Assembly (NCBI RefSeq): GCF_002091675.1
Contig: NZ_BDAE01000004.1
Span: 219,319 to 283,318, forward strand
DNA length: 64,000 nucleotides
DNA from: Pseudomonas luteola NBRC 103146
GTDB taxonomy: Bacteria > Pseudomonadota > Gammaproteobacteria > Pseudomonadales > Pseudomonadaceae
Direction: 5' to 3'
Shown: positions 25,869 to 36,161 of the stretch, piece by piece
Position numbering within the stretch: position 1 is the first letter of the stretch
Layout: each line of letters begins with the position of its first letter
The notes under the pieces: model-generated
Database searches by the model: none
Told to the model about the DNA's origin: nothing
What the model saw: only the letters and a program-made list of their open reading frames with translations
Position numbers and translations under genes: made by a program

Positions 25869-26165
25869 ATGGACGTAAGCAAAACCAAGAAAAGCTTCTA
25901 CCGCCGCCTGTACGTCGCCTGGCTGGTCGACTCTGGAGTCGCAACGAGTGTACCGGCCCTGATAGAAGCGACAGGCATGCCCAGACGTACTGCACAGGAC
26001 ACCCTTTCGGCGTTGAGCGATCTGGATATCGACTGTGCATTTGAGCAGACCGAAGGCGCTCGCAACCATGCAGGACATTATGTCATCCGTGATTGGGGCG
26101 CTATCGATAAGCGCTGGATCCGCTCCAACCTCCCCACCATAAAAGCCCTGCTGGGCTACCCCTAA
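25869..26165 (+). CDS. Helix-turn-helix domain protein
   Basis: This 98-residue protein starts [21 protein letters not shown] and contains a plausible winged helix-turn-helix ([23 protein letters not shown], residues about 30-52), followed by a wing-like strand segment ending near [10 protein letters not shown]. It would be a small DNA-binding regulator. I do not know its target. It lies 16 bases before rlmF and is probably cotranscribed. I prefer the ATG at 25869 with AAGGA upstream over the in-frame start at 25833, which sits inside the valS terminator. Confidence 0.75.
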   Translation: MDVSKTKKSFYRRLYVAWLVDSGVATSVPALIEATGMPRRTAQDTLSALSDLDIDCAFEQTEGARNHAGHYVIRDWGAIDKRWIRSNLPTIKALLGYP

Positions 26166-26181
26166 TCGTTCGAGCCTTTTC

Positions 26182-27162
26182 ATGATTCAACCACCCAAGC
26201 GCCCCGCTGCCCCTAAAGGGGTTCTGCATCCTCGCAACCGCCACCAGGGGCGCTATGATTTTGCCAAGATGATTAAGGCCTGCCCTGAACTGGCGCCCTT
26301 CGTCATCATCAACTCCTACGGCAAGCAAAGTATCGACTTTGCCGATCCTGCCGCTGTCAAAGTCTTCAATCGCGCCCTGCTCCGGCAATATTATGGAATT
26401 GCCCACTGGGACATCCCGGAAGGCTATTTATGCCCCCCTATTCCAGGCCGCGCCGACTATGTTCATTCCTTGGCAGACCTGCTGACTGAACGTAATGAGG
26501 GTATTGTTCCTCGTGGCGCTATGATCAAGGCGCTGGATATAGGGGTTGGCGCCAACTGCATCTATCCGCTGATTGGCCATCACGAGTACGGCTGGCATTT
26601 CGTTGGGGCCGATATCGACGCAACGGCGCTGGCCTCCGCCAAGACCATCCTGCAAGGCAATCAGCTGACCAAGGCCATATCGTTACGGCAGCAGACCGAG
26701 CAGAACCGCACGTTTCGAAACATCATCGCCCCAGATGATCGTTTCGATATAACCCTTTGCAATCCGCCCTTTCACACCTCTCTGGAAGAAGCGCGCAGCG
26801 GCAGTCAGCGCAAGTGGAAAAACCTTGGCAAACTGGACCCGAAGCGCAAATTGCCCGTACTTAACTTCGGCGGTCAGGGCGCTGAGCTATGGTGCAAAGG
26901 CGGTGAAGCCCGCTTTGTACGCACCTTGGCAGAAGACAGTGCCTGCTATGGTCCGCAAGTGTTCTGGTTTAGTACTCTGGTGTCCAAGGTTTCTAATGTC
27001 GACAGTCTGGTGGCTGCTCTAAAGCAGGTCCATGCGGTAGATATCCGTACGATCGACATGTCCCAAGGTCAGAAACGCAGCCGGCTGGTGGCCTGGACTT
27101 TTCTTTCACCGGATGCTCAAGACCAATGGCGCCGCACACGCTGGATCAAGAATGCCGATTAA
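26182..27162 (+). CDS. rlmF: 23S rRNA (adenine1618-N6)-methyltransferase RlmF
   Basis: RlmF methylates N6 of A1618 in 23S rRNA. The 326-residue protein begins with a Pro-rich basic tail ([18 protein letters not shown]), then [15 protein letters not shown], the SAM-binding loop, and the catalytic NPPFHTS, the N6-adenine methylase NPPF/Y motif; GGEARFV-like and FWFSTLVSK blocks follow. These match the YbiN/RlmF family. It follows the HTH gene closely. Confidence 0.95.
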   Translation: MIQPPKRPAAPKGVLHPRNRHQGRYDFAKMIKACPELAPFVIINSYGKQSIDFADPAAVKVFNRALLRQYYGIAHWDIPEGYLCPPIPGRADYVHSLADLLTERNEGIVPRGAMIKALDIGVGANCIYPLIGHHEYGWHFVGADIDATALASAKTILQGNQLTKAISLRQQTEQNRTFRNIIAPDDRFDITLCNPPFHTSLEEARSGSQRKWKNLGKLDPKRKLPVLNFGGQGAELWCKGGEARFVRTLAEDSACYGPQVFWFSTLVSKVSNVDSLVAALKQVHAVDIRTIDMSQGQKRSRLVAWTFLSPDAQDQWRRTRWIKNAD

Positions 27163-27246
27163 GCCCGTCGCACGGGTGCGGTACACTATCAGGCCACATC
27201 TGATTTTCGCGGCAATGTCGCCTGCGCTTCATTGATAGAGAGTCCC

Positions 27247-28254
27247 ATGCCCATTCGCCACGCTATCGTTCACCTGATCGACAAGAAACCCGACGGTCAG
27301 CCCGCTACGCTGCATGCCCGTGAAGCCGAGCTCGAGGCATCCCAGGCCATCGAAAACCTGATGGCCGATCTCAACGAAAGCTATAACGCCAAACCCAACA
27401 AGGCCTGGGGGCTGTTCCACGAGGAGTCTGGTGCCTATCCCTTCAGTGGCTGGCTCAATGAGTATCTGGACGGCGGCAAGAACTTTGTTGCATTCAGCCA
27501 GCAGGCCGTCGAGCACCTCAAGCAGCTTATGGAAGGCTCAAACCTTTCAACAGGCGGCCATGTTCTCTTTGCCCATTATCAGCAAGGCATGACGGATTAC
27601 CTTGCCATTGCCCTGCTGCATCATAGTGAAGGCGTAACCGTAACCGACACCCTGGACGTAGCGCCCGCCAAACACCTGGACCTCGGGCAGCTTCATTTGG
27701 CGGCACGCATCAATATTTCCGAATGGCGTAATAACAAGCAGTCCAAGCAATACATCTCCTTTATCAAGGGCAAGGGCGGCAAGAAGGTCTCGGATTATTT
27801 TCGTGACTTCATTGGCTGCCAGGAAGGTGTCGATGCGCCCAGCGAGACGCGCACCCTGCTCAAGGCCTTTAGCGACTATGTAGAAAGCGAAGACCTGCCT
27901 GAGGAGAAAGCCAAGGAAAAAACCGACACCCTGGTCGACTATGCCAGCACCCAGGCCCGTATTGGCGAGCCCATTGCCCTGGATGAACTGTCGGAGCTGA
28001 TGAGTGAAGAGCAGCCCAAGGCCTTCTATGATTACATCCGCAACAAGGACTACGGACTTGCGCCTGAAATCCCTGCAGACAAGCGCACCCTCAACCAATT
28101 CCGCCGCTTTACGGGGCGCGCCGAGGGACTATCCATCAGCTTCGAGGCTCACCTGCTTGGCTCCCAGGTAGAGTACCACGAGTCTCAGGACGTATTGATC
28201 ATCCGACAAGTCCCTACCCAGCTAAAAGATCAGATCAAGCGCCGCAAGGACTGA
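27247..28254 (+). CDS. yejK: Nucleoid-associated protein YejK/NdpA
   Basis: YejK (NdpA) proteins associate with the nucleoid and can inhibit DNA gyrase or topoisomerase IV in E. coli studies; the precise role is unsettled. The 335-residue protein begins [17 protein letters not shown] and has [34 protein letters not shown] and a C-terminal [16 protein letters not shown], all family signatures. ATG 27247 is chosen rather than the in-frame upstream TTG at 27232. It converges on the GST gene. Confidence 0.94.
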   Translation: MPIRHAIVHLIDKKPDGQPATLHAREAELEASQAIENLMADLNESYNAKPNKAWGLFHEESGAYPFSGWLNEYLDGGKNFVAFSQQAVEHLKQLMEGSNLSTGGHVLFAHYQQGMTDYLAIALLHHSEGVTVTDTLDVAPAKHLDLGQLHLAARINISEWRNNKQSKQYISFIKGKGGKKVSDYFRDFIGCQEGVDAPSETRTLLKAFSDYVESEDLPEEKAKEKTDTLVDYASTQARIGEPIALDELSELMSEEQPKAFYDYIRNKDYGLAPEIPADKRTLNQFRRFTGRAEGLSISFEAHLLGSQVEYHESQDVLIIRQVPTQLKDQIKRRKD

Positions 28255-28259
28255 CCGCC

Positions 28260-28290
28260 AGGCAGAGTGACAGCCCTGATCGCTCTGCCT
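28260..28290. terminator. Stem-loop between convergent yejK and GST genes
   Basis: AGGCAGAG (28260-28267) pairs with CTCTGCCT (28283-28290) around a 15-base interior. It lies exactly in the 40-bp gap between two convergent genes, which supports terminator function, though neither side has a T-run. Confidence 0.5.
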
Positions 28291-28297
28291 GTCAGCC

Positions 28298-29233
28298 TCA
28301 TCGCGTTTCGATATTGAATCCTATCCTGGGAAAGTGAACATGGACAATGCCGGCACGCTCGTCCTCACGTCTTAGAATTACTTCCTCTGTCCCGGCATAG
28401 AGCAATTCACCTTCTACCTCCTCCAGTCCATAATCCTGAGCTGAAACCGCTACACGATCGCCTTGAGCAAGGCCCGCCGGCAAGAACATTTCCCCTTCTG
28501 GAATAGGGGCAGGATCGGAATCATACGCAATGCGTATGGCCTCCTCTGCGCTCAGGTCGGAATAAGTGCCATGACCGAACCCCTGCACGCGGCCTAGCCA
28601 GGCGGATACTTCAGGATAAGTGTCCACCAGAGGCGCAGTCTGACGGGCCGACTGCAAAAACCAGAGGCAATGCGCCAGCGAGAAATCTGCGATAGAGGGA
28701 GCATTGAAGAGGTATTCGCCACTGCTGCGCGCCAATTGCTCCTCAAGTCGTGCCATTAGGGTGGGCCAATGTTGGGCCGCCTGCCTTGCCGTAACCCGAG
28801 GTGCATTTCCCTTTTCAAAAAGCGCCTTACGGTCCGCCATGAACGCGTGAGCCTGCTCAGGCGGAACATTGGCCATGCGCTCGGCGATGACGTCGGGCTG
28901 GAAAATCAGTGCCACGGCGTGCTGGAAAACTACACTATCGGCCCAGGCTGCAAAGGCGCGACAGGCAAACTCCTGGCCCTCTGGAAAGAGCGTGGGAGTG
29001 GCCTTAGCCTGCTCCAGGCGCTGCGCGATCAGCGCCGTATCACAATAGATATCCGCCCCGACCTGAAGCACAGGCGTCTTGCGATAGCCGCCGGTCAATG
29101 CGGTGAGATCCGGCTTTGGCATGACACGGGGAATAATGACGGAGCGCCAGGACAGCTGCTTGAAACCCATCAGCAGATGAACTTTTTCGGCAAACGGAGA
29201 GGTCCAGTAGTGATGCAGGATGAGATCGGTCAT
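28298..29233 (-). CDS. Glutathione S-transferase family protein with extra C-terminal domain
   Basis: The N-terminal 80 residues are a thioredoxin-fold GST domain (LILHHYWTSPFAEKVHLLMG, then GGYRKTPVLQVGADIYCDT with the cis-proline). A helical GST C-terminal domain follows to about residue 225 (YLFNAPSIADFSLAHCLWF). The remaining 75 or so residues form a beta-rich extension (LAQGDRVAVSAQDYG and the end FPRIGFNIETR) absent from ordinary 200-230-residue GSTs. The substrate is unknown. The ATG at 29233 with GAGGAC upstream is preferred to the GTG at 29239. Confidence 0.88.
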   Translation of the reverse strand: MTDLILHHYWTSPFAEKVHLLMGFKQLSWRSVIIPRVMPKPDLTALTGGYRKTPVLQVGADIYCDTALIAQRLEQAKATPTLFPEGQEFACRAFAAWADSVVFQHAVALIFQPDVIAERMANVPPEQAHAFMADRKALFEKGNAPRVTARQAAQHWPTLMARLEEQLARSSGEYLFNAPSIADFSLAHCLWFLQSARQTAPLVDTYPEVSAWLGRVQGFGHGTYSDLSAEEAIRIAYDSDPAPIPEGEMFLPAGLAQGDRVAVSAQDYGLEEVEGELLYAGTEEVILRREDERAGIVHVHFPRIGFNIETR

Positions 29234-29286
29234 GCGCACGTCCTCTTATTGTAGAAGCTCAGAGTAACCGCCCCACCCTTTAAAGA

Positions 29287-29553
29287 CTATCCTCCCTGAG
29301 CCATTGCCATGGCTTCCTTGATGCTCTTCTTCAGCTTTTTGATGGCGCGTTCACGGCGAAGCGCTGCAGATTTGTCTACACACGGCTCCGTATAGACCAG
29401 TGCCTTGGCAGGACTTGAATGAAAAAAGCGAGCCCCCTTGCCTTGTTGGTGAGCCTTGAAACGGCGCTGAGGGTTATCGCTGATGCCGCAGTAGAGTGAG
29501 CCATTTTCAGCTCTGACCAGATAGACGAACCACGGCCGCAGCGGATGAGTCAT
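29287..29553 (-). CDS. GIY-YIG nuclease-domain protein (UPF0213 type)
   Basis: The 88-residue product consists of a single GIY-YIG domain: [18 protein letters not shown] carries the tyrosines, followed by [16 protein letters not shown], with the catalytic Arg, and a Glu near [11 protein letters not shown]. Stand-alone YhbQ/UPF0213 proteins of this size are common; E. coli YhbQ has been linked to DNA cleavage, but the cellular role is unclear. The frame is open to 29598; I choose the ATG at 29553 because the domain begins there. Confidence 0.86.
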   Translation of the reverse strand: MTHPLRPWFVYLVRAENGSLYCGISDNPQRRFKAHQQGKGARFFHSSPAKALVYTEPCVDKSAALRRERAIKKLKKSIKEAMAMAQGG

Positions 29554-29651
29554 GGTCAAGGATAAGGGTAAAGCGTCCACGTACAGCAAGCCATTCAACC
29601 AGAGAGCGTAGCTGTATCCTCCCGCTTGGCCCGGTAAAAGGACAGCCTAGT

Positions 29652-29679
29652 AAGAAAGGCGCCCTGAGGCGCCTTTCTT
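29652..29679 (-). terminator. Intrinsic terminator of the aap operon
   Basis: AAGAAAGGCGCC (29652-29663) and GGCGCCTTTCTT (29668-29679) form a 12-bp perfect stem with a CTGA loop, six bases beyond the aapP stop. The pyrimidine-rich right arm in either direction provides the U-rich tail. Confidence 0.85.
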
Positions 29680-29685
29680 GATGGA

Positions 29686-30453
29686 TCAGTGAAGGATCTG
29701 ACCCAGGAAGAGCTTGGTACGCTCGTTTTGAGGATTATCGAAGAACTGATCCGGCGGGGCCTGCTCCACGATTTCACCCTTGTCCATGAAAATCACACGG
29801 TTTGCTACCGTTCGGGCAAAACCCATTTCGTGAGTCACGCACAGCATGGTCATGCCATCCTGAGCAAGGCCGATCATGGTATCGAGCACCTCCTTTACCA
29901 TTTCCGGGTCAAGCGCTGAGGTAGGCTCGTCAAACAGCATGATCTTGGGCTTCATACACAACGCACGGGCAATGGCCACACGCTGTTGCTGACCACCGGA
30001 GAGCTGTCCCGGATACTTGTGAGCCTGATCTGGAATGCGTACGCGCTTCAGATAATGCATCGCGACTTCTTCGGCTTCCTTCTTCGGTAGCTTACGTACC
30101 CAGATAGGGGCCAGCGTACAGTTTTCCAGTACCGTTAAATGAGGGAACAGATTGAAATGCTGGAAAACCATACCGACTTCACGGCGAATGGCCTCGATGT
30201 TTTTCAGGTCCCCATTAAGCTCTACATCATCAACGACAATATTGCCCTTCTGATGCTCTTCCAGGCGATTGATACAGCGGATCGTGGTCGACTTGCCCGA
30301 CCCTGACGGGCCGCAGAGCACGATACGCTCGCCCTGTCGGACCGTCAGGTTGATGTCCTTAAGTACGTGGAACTGACCGTACCATTTGTTCACGTCTTGC
30401 ATCTGGATCATGATCTTGTCACCGATGCCCAGAGTCTTGGCATTTTCACTCAT
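29686..30453 (-). CDS. aapP: Polar amino acid ABC transporter ATPase AapP
   Basis: This is the ATP-binding subunit of a general L-amino-acid (glutamate, aspartate and others) importer. The 255-residue protein has Walker [10 protein letters not shown], signature [15 protein letters not shown], Walker [12 protein letters not shown] and switch histidine in VTHEMGFAR, typical of the GlnQ/AapP group. It is the last gene of aapJQMP, 13 bases after aapM, and is followed by a strong terminator. Confidence 0.94.
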   Translation of the reverse strand: MSENAKTLGIGDKIMIQMQDVNKWYGQFHVLKDINLTVRQGERIVLCGPSGSGKSTTIRCINRLEEHQKGNIVVDDVELNGDLKNIEAIRREVGMVFQHFNLFPHLTVLENCTLAPIWVRKLPKKEAEEVAMHYLKRVRIPDQAHKYPGQLSGGQQQRVAIARALCMKPKIMLFDEPTSALDPEMVKEVLDTMIGLAQDGMTMLCVTHEMGFARTVANRVIFMDKGEIVEQAPPDQFFDNPQNERTKLFLGQILH

Positions 30454-30466
30454 GCTGATTCGCTCC

Positions 30467-31564
30467 TTAGCGGCGATGGCCGGTGTCGAGACGGCGTTCC
30501 AGACGCTGACTGTACTGCGACATACCGAAACAGAAAGCCCAATAAATCAATGCGCCAAAGACATAGCCTTCGGTCGACATACCCAGCCAGGCTGGATCAA
30601 CGGTAGCCTGGTGCAGGCTGTTCAAAAGATCGAACAGACCAATGATGATCACCAGACTGGTATCCTTGAACAGCGCGATAAACGTGTTCACGATTCCCGG
30701 GATCACCAGCTTCAATGCCTGAGGCAGTATGACCAGCCCCATGGCGCGCCAGTAGCCCAACCCCATGGCTGACGCCGCTTCGTACTGCCCTTTCGGGATC
30801 GCCTGCAAACCACCACGCACGACTTCGGCAATGTAAGCTGACTGGAACAGGATAACGCCAATCAGTGCCCGCAAGAGTTTGTCGAAGCTCATGCCTTCAG
30901 GCAGGAACAACGGCAGCATGACGGATGACATGAACAACACCGTGATCAACGGAATACCCCGCCAGAACTCGATAAAGGTCACGCACAACACGCGTACGGC
31001 CGGCATTTCCGAACGACGTCCCAATGCCAGGAATATACCCAGCGGCAGCGCACCGGCAATACCTACAGAGGCAATGACCAGTGTCAGCGTCAGGCCGCCC
31101 CAACGGCTGGTAGGCACCGCGTCGAGCCCCAGCACGCCGCCATGCAGCAACACCCAGGCAACAACGGGATAAACGATCAGAAAAACGATGCCATAAACTA
31201 CCTTTCGGGGCATCGCTTTGATGAACAGCGGTGCAGCACCCAGAACCGCGAGAACCAGCGCCACATCCACACGCCAGCGCAGTTCCGGCGGGTAAAACCC
31301 GTACATGAACTGACCAAAGCGCATCTTGATGAATACCCAGCATGCGCCTCCTGGCGTGCAGTCGGAACGCTCGGTCCCGCTGAACGTTGCATCCAGGAAA
31401 GCCCATTTGATCATGGGCGGAACCAACAGCCAGACCAGATACAAAGCAAGTAATGTAAGCAGCGTGTTGTAAATGCTGGAAAAGAGATTGGCCCGCATCC
31501 AGGCCCACGCACCGACCGAGCGATTCGGCGGCGGCAGATCAGGTTTGAACGTATGTGTAGTCAT
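30467..31564 (-). CDS. aapM: Amino acid ABC transporter permease AapM
   Basis: AapM is one of the two inner-membrane permeases of the Aap system. The 365-residue protein has a cytoplasmic Pro-rich N-tail, several membrane helices, and the HisM/GlnP-type permease core with EAA loop [25 protein letters not shown]. The enlarged N-terminal region before the core (about residues 1-150) is characteristic of AapM. It lies ten bases after aapQ. Confidence 0.93.
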   Translation of the reverse strand: MTTHTFKPDLPPPNRSVGAWAWMRANLFSSIYNTLLTLLALYLVWLLVPPMIKWAFLDATFSGTERSDCTPGGACWVFIKMRFGQFMYGFYPPELRWRVDVALVLAVLGAAPLFIKAMPRKVVYGIVFLIVYPVVAWVLLHGGVLGLDAVPTSRWGGLTLTLVIASVGIAGALPLGIFLALGRRSEMPAVRVLCVTFIEFWRGIPLITVLFMSSVMLPLFLPEGMSFDKLLRALIGVILFQSAYIAEVVRGGLQAIPKGQYEAASAMGLGYWRAMGLVILPQALKLVIPGIVNTFIALFKDTSLVIIIGLFDLLNSLHQATVDPAWLGMSTEGYVFGALIYWAFCFGMSQYSQRLERRLDTGHRR

Positions 31565-31573
31565 GATCGCCTC

Positions 31574-32749
31574 TTATCGCTCACGCAAAGCCATTCGCTT
31601 GTTGTACACGTTCATCAACAGCGAAATGCTCAGGCTGATAACCAGATAGACTGACATCGTGATAGCAATGGTCTCGATCGCCTGCCCGGTCTGGTTCAGT
31701 ACCGTACCGGCAAACAGCGACACCATGTCCGGATAGCCAATACCGGCAGCCAATGATGAGTTCTTGGTCAGGTTAAGGTATTGGCTGGTCAGTGGCGGGA
31801 TGATGACCCGCATGGACTGCGGAATGATGACCAGGCGTAGCGTCCGACTAGGCTTCAGCCCCAGAGAATTGGCTGCCTCGGTCTGACCATGGCTCACCGA
31901 CTGGATACCCGAACGAACCGTTTCAGCAATGAATGCTGCGGTATAAACGGAGAGTGCCACCAGCAAGGCGAACAGCTCAGGAATCACCACCCAGCCGCCC
32001 TGAAAGTTGAAGCCCTTGAGCTGCGGAACGGTCCAATGGAACGGTGCACCAAATATCAGGGCTGCCAAACCTGGCAGAACGATCAGCAAAGCGATAATCG
32101 AGATCAGCAGCGGAAAGCCTCTTCCGGTCCTGTCACGCCGAACCTTTACCCAGCGCGCCAGGGCAATACTGGCCACAACAGCTAGCGCAATCGCCACCAG
32201 GAACGGTACGACACCTTCTGCCGACACGGGTGCTGGAACGTACAGTCCTCGGTTGTTCAAAAACAACGTGTCGAAGAAGCTGAGACTCTGTCGGGGTCCA
32301 GGCACCAGACGCAACACAGCGAAATACCAGAAGAATATCTGGAGCAGCGGCGGAATGTTGCGAAAGGTCTCGATATAGATCGCGGCGAGTTTACGTACCA
32401 GCCAGTTCGGCGAAAGACGAGCAATACCGATGATAAAGCCCAGCACAGTGGCCAGGATGATACCTAGGATGGATACCAGAAGCGTATTCGCCAGGCCGAC
32501 CAGAAAGAGTCGTCCATAAGAATCCGATTCCTTGTAGTCGATCAGACTCTGGCTAACGCCAAAGCCTGCGCTATGCTCAAGAAAAGCAAAACCGGAGGTG
32601 ATCCCCCGGTGTTCCAGGTTGGTTTGTGTGTTGTTGAATAAGTACCAGCCAAGTGCAGCGACCGCCACAATAGCCAGTATCTGAAACGCCCAGGCGCGGG
32701 CGCGCGGATCGTTGATCAACGACCCAGACGTGCCTATTGATTTAGACAT
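31574..32749 (-). CDS. aapQ: Amino acid ABC transporter permease AapQ
   Basis: AapQ is the other permease. The 391-residue protein starts MSKSIGTSGSLINDPRARAW, with a membrane helix near residues 23-40, a long insert, and the permease core with EAA loop QTEAANSLGLKPSRTLRLVIIPQ. A frame extension to 32776 has no ribosome site, so I use 32749. It is separated from aapJ by a stable stem-loop, while aapQ, aapM and aapP are tightly packed. Confidence 0.93.
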   Translation of the reverse strand: MSKSIGTSGSLINDPRARAWAFQILAIVAVAALGWYLFNNTQTNLEHRGITSGFAFLEHSAGFGVSQSLIDYKESDSYGRLFLVGLANTLLVSILGIILATVLGFIIGIARLSPNWLVRKLAAIYIETFRNIPPLLQIFFWYFAVLRLVPGPRQSLSFFDTLFLNNRGLYVPAPVSAEGVVPFLVAIALAVVASIALARWVKVRRDRTGRGFPLLISIIALLIVLPGLAALIFGAPFHWTVPQLKGFNFQGGWVVIPELFALLVALSVYTAAFIAETVRSGIQSVSHGQTEAANSLGLKPSRTLRLVIIPQSMRVIIPPLTSQYLNLTKNSSLAAGIGYPDMVSLFAGTVLNQTGQAIETIAITMSVYLVISLSISLLMNVYNKRMALRER

Positions 32750-32778
32750 GATGTTTTCCGAGATGCGATGAAACAAAA

Positions 32779-32811
32779 CGCCGCGACCTGGCTATTAACC
32801 AGGCCGCGGCG
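32779..32811 (-). other. Intercistronic stem-loop between aapJ and aapQ
   Basis: CGCCGCG-A-CCTGG (32779-32791) pairs with CCAGG-C-CGCGGCG (32799-32811) around a seven-base loop, giving 12 mostly G/C pairs with one A/C mismatch and no U-tract. Stems of this kind after a solute-binding-protein gene usually protect its mRNA and reduce read-through into the permease genes, so that the binding protein is made in excess. Confidence 0.75.
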
Positions 32812-32820
32812 ATAGGCAAA

Positions 32821-33849
32821 TCAGCGCACGGGAGGTGCGTACAGGATGCCGCCTTTGTTCCATTGAGCATTCAGGCCGCGCTTGATCTTGAGCGCGCTAC
32901 CCATGCCGACGTTACGCTCGAAGACCTCGCCATAGTTACCAACCTGCTTGACGATCTGAACCGCCCAATCTTTGGGCAGCTTCAGGTCGTTACCAAAGTT
33001 GCCTTCGGCACCCAGCATACGAGCCACATCAGGATTCTTGGCGTTCTTGGCCATGTCTTCCACGTTGGCAGAGGTAATACCTAGTTCCTCAGCGCCGATC
33101 ATGGCGAATAGCGACCATTTTGCAATGGCAAACCATTCATCATCACCTCGGCGTACAGCAGGACCGAGAGGCTCCTTGGAGATCACTTCCGGCAGAACCA
33201 CGTAATCGTCCGGGTTCGCCAGCTTGATACGCTGGGCATAGAGTTGAGACTGATCGGACGTCAGTACGTCACAACGTCCGGCTTCGAGGGACTTGGCGCT
33301 TTCGTCAGAACGATCATAAGTGATCGGGGTGTACTTCATGCCATTGGCACGGAAGTAGTCAGATACGTTCAGTTCGGTCGTGGTACCCGCCTGAATGCAG
33401 ATCGTTGCACCATCGAGCTCTTTAGCGCTGGAAACACCTAGCTTCTTATTGACCAAAAAACCAACGCCGTCGTAGTACGTTACGCCCGTGAAATTCATAC
33501 CCATGCCAGCGTCCCGTGAACTGGTCCAGGTAGTATTACGGGAGAGAATATCGATTTCGCCAGACTGCAACGCCGTGAAACGCTCCTTGGCAGTCAATGG
33601 TGAATAGCGGACTTTCTCGGCGTCACCGAATACGGCAGCAGCCACTGCCCGGCATACATCAACATCAAGACCTGCATACTTGCCACCCGCCTCTGCATAG
33701 GAGAAGCCAGGCAGACCATCACTGATACCGCACTGCACGAAGCCCTTTTTCTTCACGGCATCCAAGGTCGCACCTGCATGGGCGAAGCCACTGACACCCA
33801 ATACAGCCGCAGTGGTCAGAATCGCCAGGGTGGATTTCACCATTTTCAT
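32821..33849 (-). CDS. aapJ: Amino acid ABC transporter substrate-binding protein AapJ
   Basis: AapJ is the periplasmic receptor that captures polar amino acids for AapQMP. The 342-residue protein has a signal peptide (MKMVKSTLAILTTAAVLGVS, cleaved after AHA near residue 26) and a family 3 solute-binding fold, with KKGFVQCGISDGLPGFSY, GLDVDVCRAVAAAVFGD and RFTALQSGEIDIL typical of AapJ/BztA. ATG 33849 follows GGAGGT at good spacing; the open frame to 34089 would bury the signal peptide. It is the first gene of the operon. Confidence 0.94.
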   Translation of the reverse strand: MKMVKSTLAILTTAAVLGVSGFAHAGATLDAVKKKGFVQCGISDGLPGFSYAEAGGKYAGLDVDVCRAVAAAVFGDAEKVRYSPLTAKERFTALQSGEIDILSRNTTWTSSRDAGMGMNFTGVTYYDGVGFLVNKKLGVSSAKELDGATICIQAGTTTELNVSDYFRANGMKYTPITYDRSDESAKSLEAGRCDVLTSDQSQLYAQRIKLANPDDYVVLPEVISKEPLGPAVRRGDDEWFAIAKWSLFAMIGAEELGITSANVEDMAKNAKNPDVARMLGAEGNFGNDLKLPKDWAVQIVKQVGNYGEVFERNVGMGSALKIKRGLNAQWNKGGILYAPPVR

Positions 33850-34912
<1,063 letters not shown>

Positions 34913-35108
34913 GAGGGACGGCTTAACGGCTGTTGTCGTTGAGCCTTTGTACCAGTTCATATACAAAACAAGATAACGCTCACAGTACTGAACAACGGAT
35001 GAAGAACTTTCTTTACTTATCTCAGTCAAGAAGTGATCTCTATACGTCCGCTTTCTGTAGTTTTGGAGCGACCATGCCTTCTGGCGCCGTTTTCACTCTT
35101 GTAATGCC

Positions 35109-36056
35109 ATGCTGATGATGGCTATTCCTCAGTGGCAGGAAAACCTTCAGCATATACGCCATCTACGGTTGTTCCGGGATGTTGATCTGTCGCACCTTGA
35201 AAAATTGGCCCGCACGCTGACCAAGCGTGTTCTGAACCCAGGCGAGATGCTTCTGTCGCCCAGCGAACATAATCACTACCTTTATATGATTGTCCAGGGC
35301 CGCTTCAGGGTTCATCTGGAGTCGCTGGATAATCAACCTGTATCCGTTCTGAGTGAGGGCGACTGTGCAGGTGAGGTCAGCTTTCTCGACAATCACAAGC
35401 CAACGGCGTACGTGATCGCCGATGAAGTCTGCGAAGTCATAGGCCTGCACCGCAAGGATCTGTTCCAACTGATGGAGCATTCTCCTAAAACCACTCAGAA
35501 CCTGCTTGAAATCCTGTGTGAGCGTGTCCGCCAGAACAATCGAATCATTCTGGATACCGAGCGCAACGCGAATGTCGACACGCTTACCGGCCTGTTTAAT
35601 CGCAGGCGCCTTGAACAGCTCTATGAGCGCGAAAGTACCCGCTGCGCATTCAACCAGCAACCGCTTTGCCTGTTGATGCTCGATGTGGATCATTTCAAAC
35701 GCTATAACGATACGTATGGTCATCTGGCAGGCGACTACGCACTTTGCATGGTAGCCAATACCCTACGCTCCCAGTTAAGGCCTAAGGACAGCATGTCGCG
35801 CTACGGTGGAGAAGAATTTGTCATTCTGCTTCCCGAGCTGGATAAGCCTGAAGCTCGAATGATTGGCGAGCGTTTGCGGGAAAGCCTTGCCAGTATCGCC
35901 GACTTTTACTCTCCTGCCGGCAAATTACCAGGCGTTACCATTTCAATCGGCTTGGCTGAAATGCATAAACAGGATACGCTCGAGACTCACATAGAGCGTG
36001 CAGATAAAGCGCTTTATGAAGCCAAGCGCAACGGAAGAAATTGCCTGTTTGGCTAA
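35109..36056 (+). CDS. Diguanylate cyclase with N-terminal cyclic-nucleotide-binding domain
   Basis: This 315-residue protein joins a cNMP-binding domain (about residues 18-130, with GDCAGEVSFLDNHKPTAYV) to a GGDEF domain (about 155-315). The active site reads GGEEF and the inhibitory I-site RPKD lies five residues before it, so the cyclase should be active and subject to product inhibition. LMLDVDHFKRYNDTYGHLAGD is the usual nucleotide and metal motif. In the sensor domain the phosphate-binding Arg of cAMP receptors is replaced by Lys, so ligand binding is uncertain. The ribosome site before ATG 35109 is weak; MAIPQW (35118) is another start. Confidence 0.93.
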   Translation: MLMMAIPQWQENLQHIRHLRLFRDVDLSHLEKLARTLTKRVLNPGEMLLSPSEHNHYLYMIVQGRFRVHLESLDNQPVSVLSEGDCAGEVSFLDNHKPTAYVIADEVCEVIGLHRKDLFQLMEHSPKTTQNLLEILCERVRQNNRIILDTERNANVDTLTGLFNRRRLEQLYERESTRCAFNQQPLCLLMLDVDHFKRYNDTYGHLAGDYALCMVANTLRSQLRPKDSMSRYGGEEFVILLPELDKPEARMIGERLRESLASIADFYSPAGKLPGVTISIGLAEMHKQDTLETHIERADKALYEAKRNGRNCLFG

Positions 36057-36065
36057 AACAGGCAA
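36041..36065 (+). other. Perfect inverted repeat overlapping the cyclase stop codon
   Basis: TTGCCTGTTT and AAACAGGCAA form a 10-bp stem with a five-base loop that contains the TAA stop. No T-run follows. It may stabilise the 3' end or assist termination before rhlB. Confidence 0.55.
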
Positions 36066-36161
36066 CACTCCCCTCCCTCCTCTCGATCAAGCCTCATTTG
36101 CCAGGCCCGTAACTTGCTTTACACTCCTGGCTTAATTTCTATTCAAATTACGAGATAAACC

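Noticed and set aside
25437..26183. Minus-strand frame of 248 codons across the valS end and HTH gene
   Set aside because: It crosses the valS terminator and two well-supported plus-strand genes, and its sequence is low in recognisable structure.
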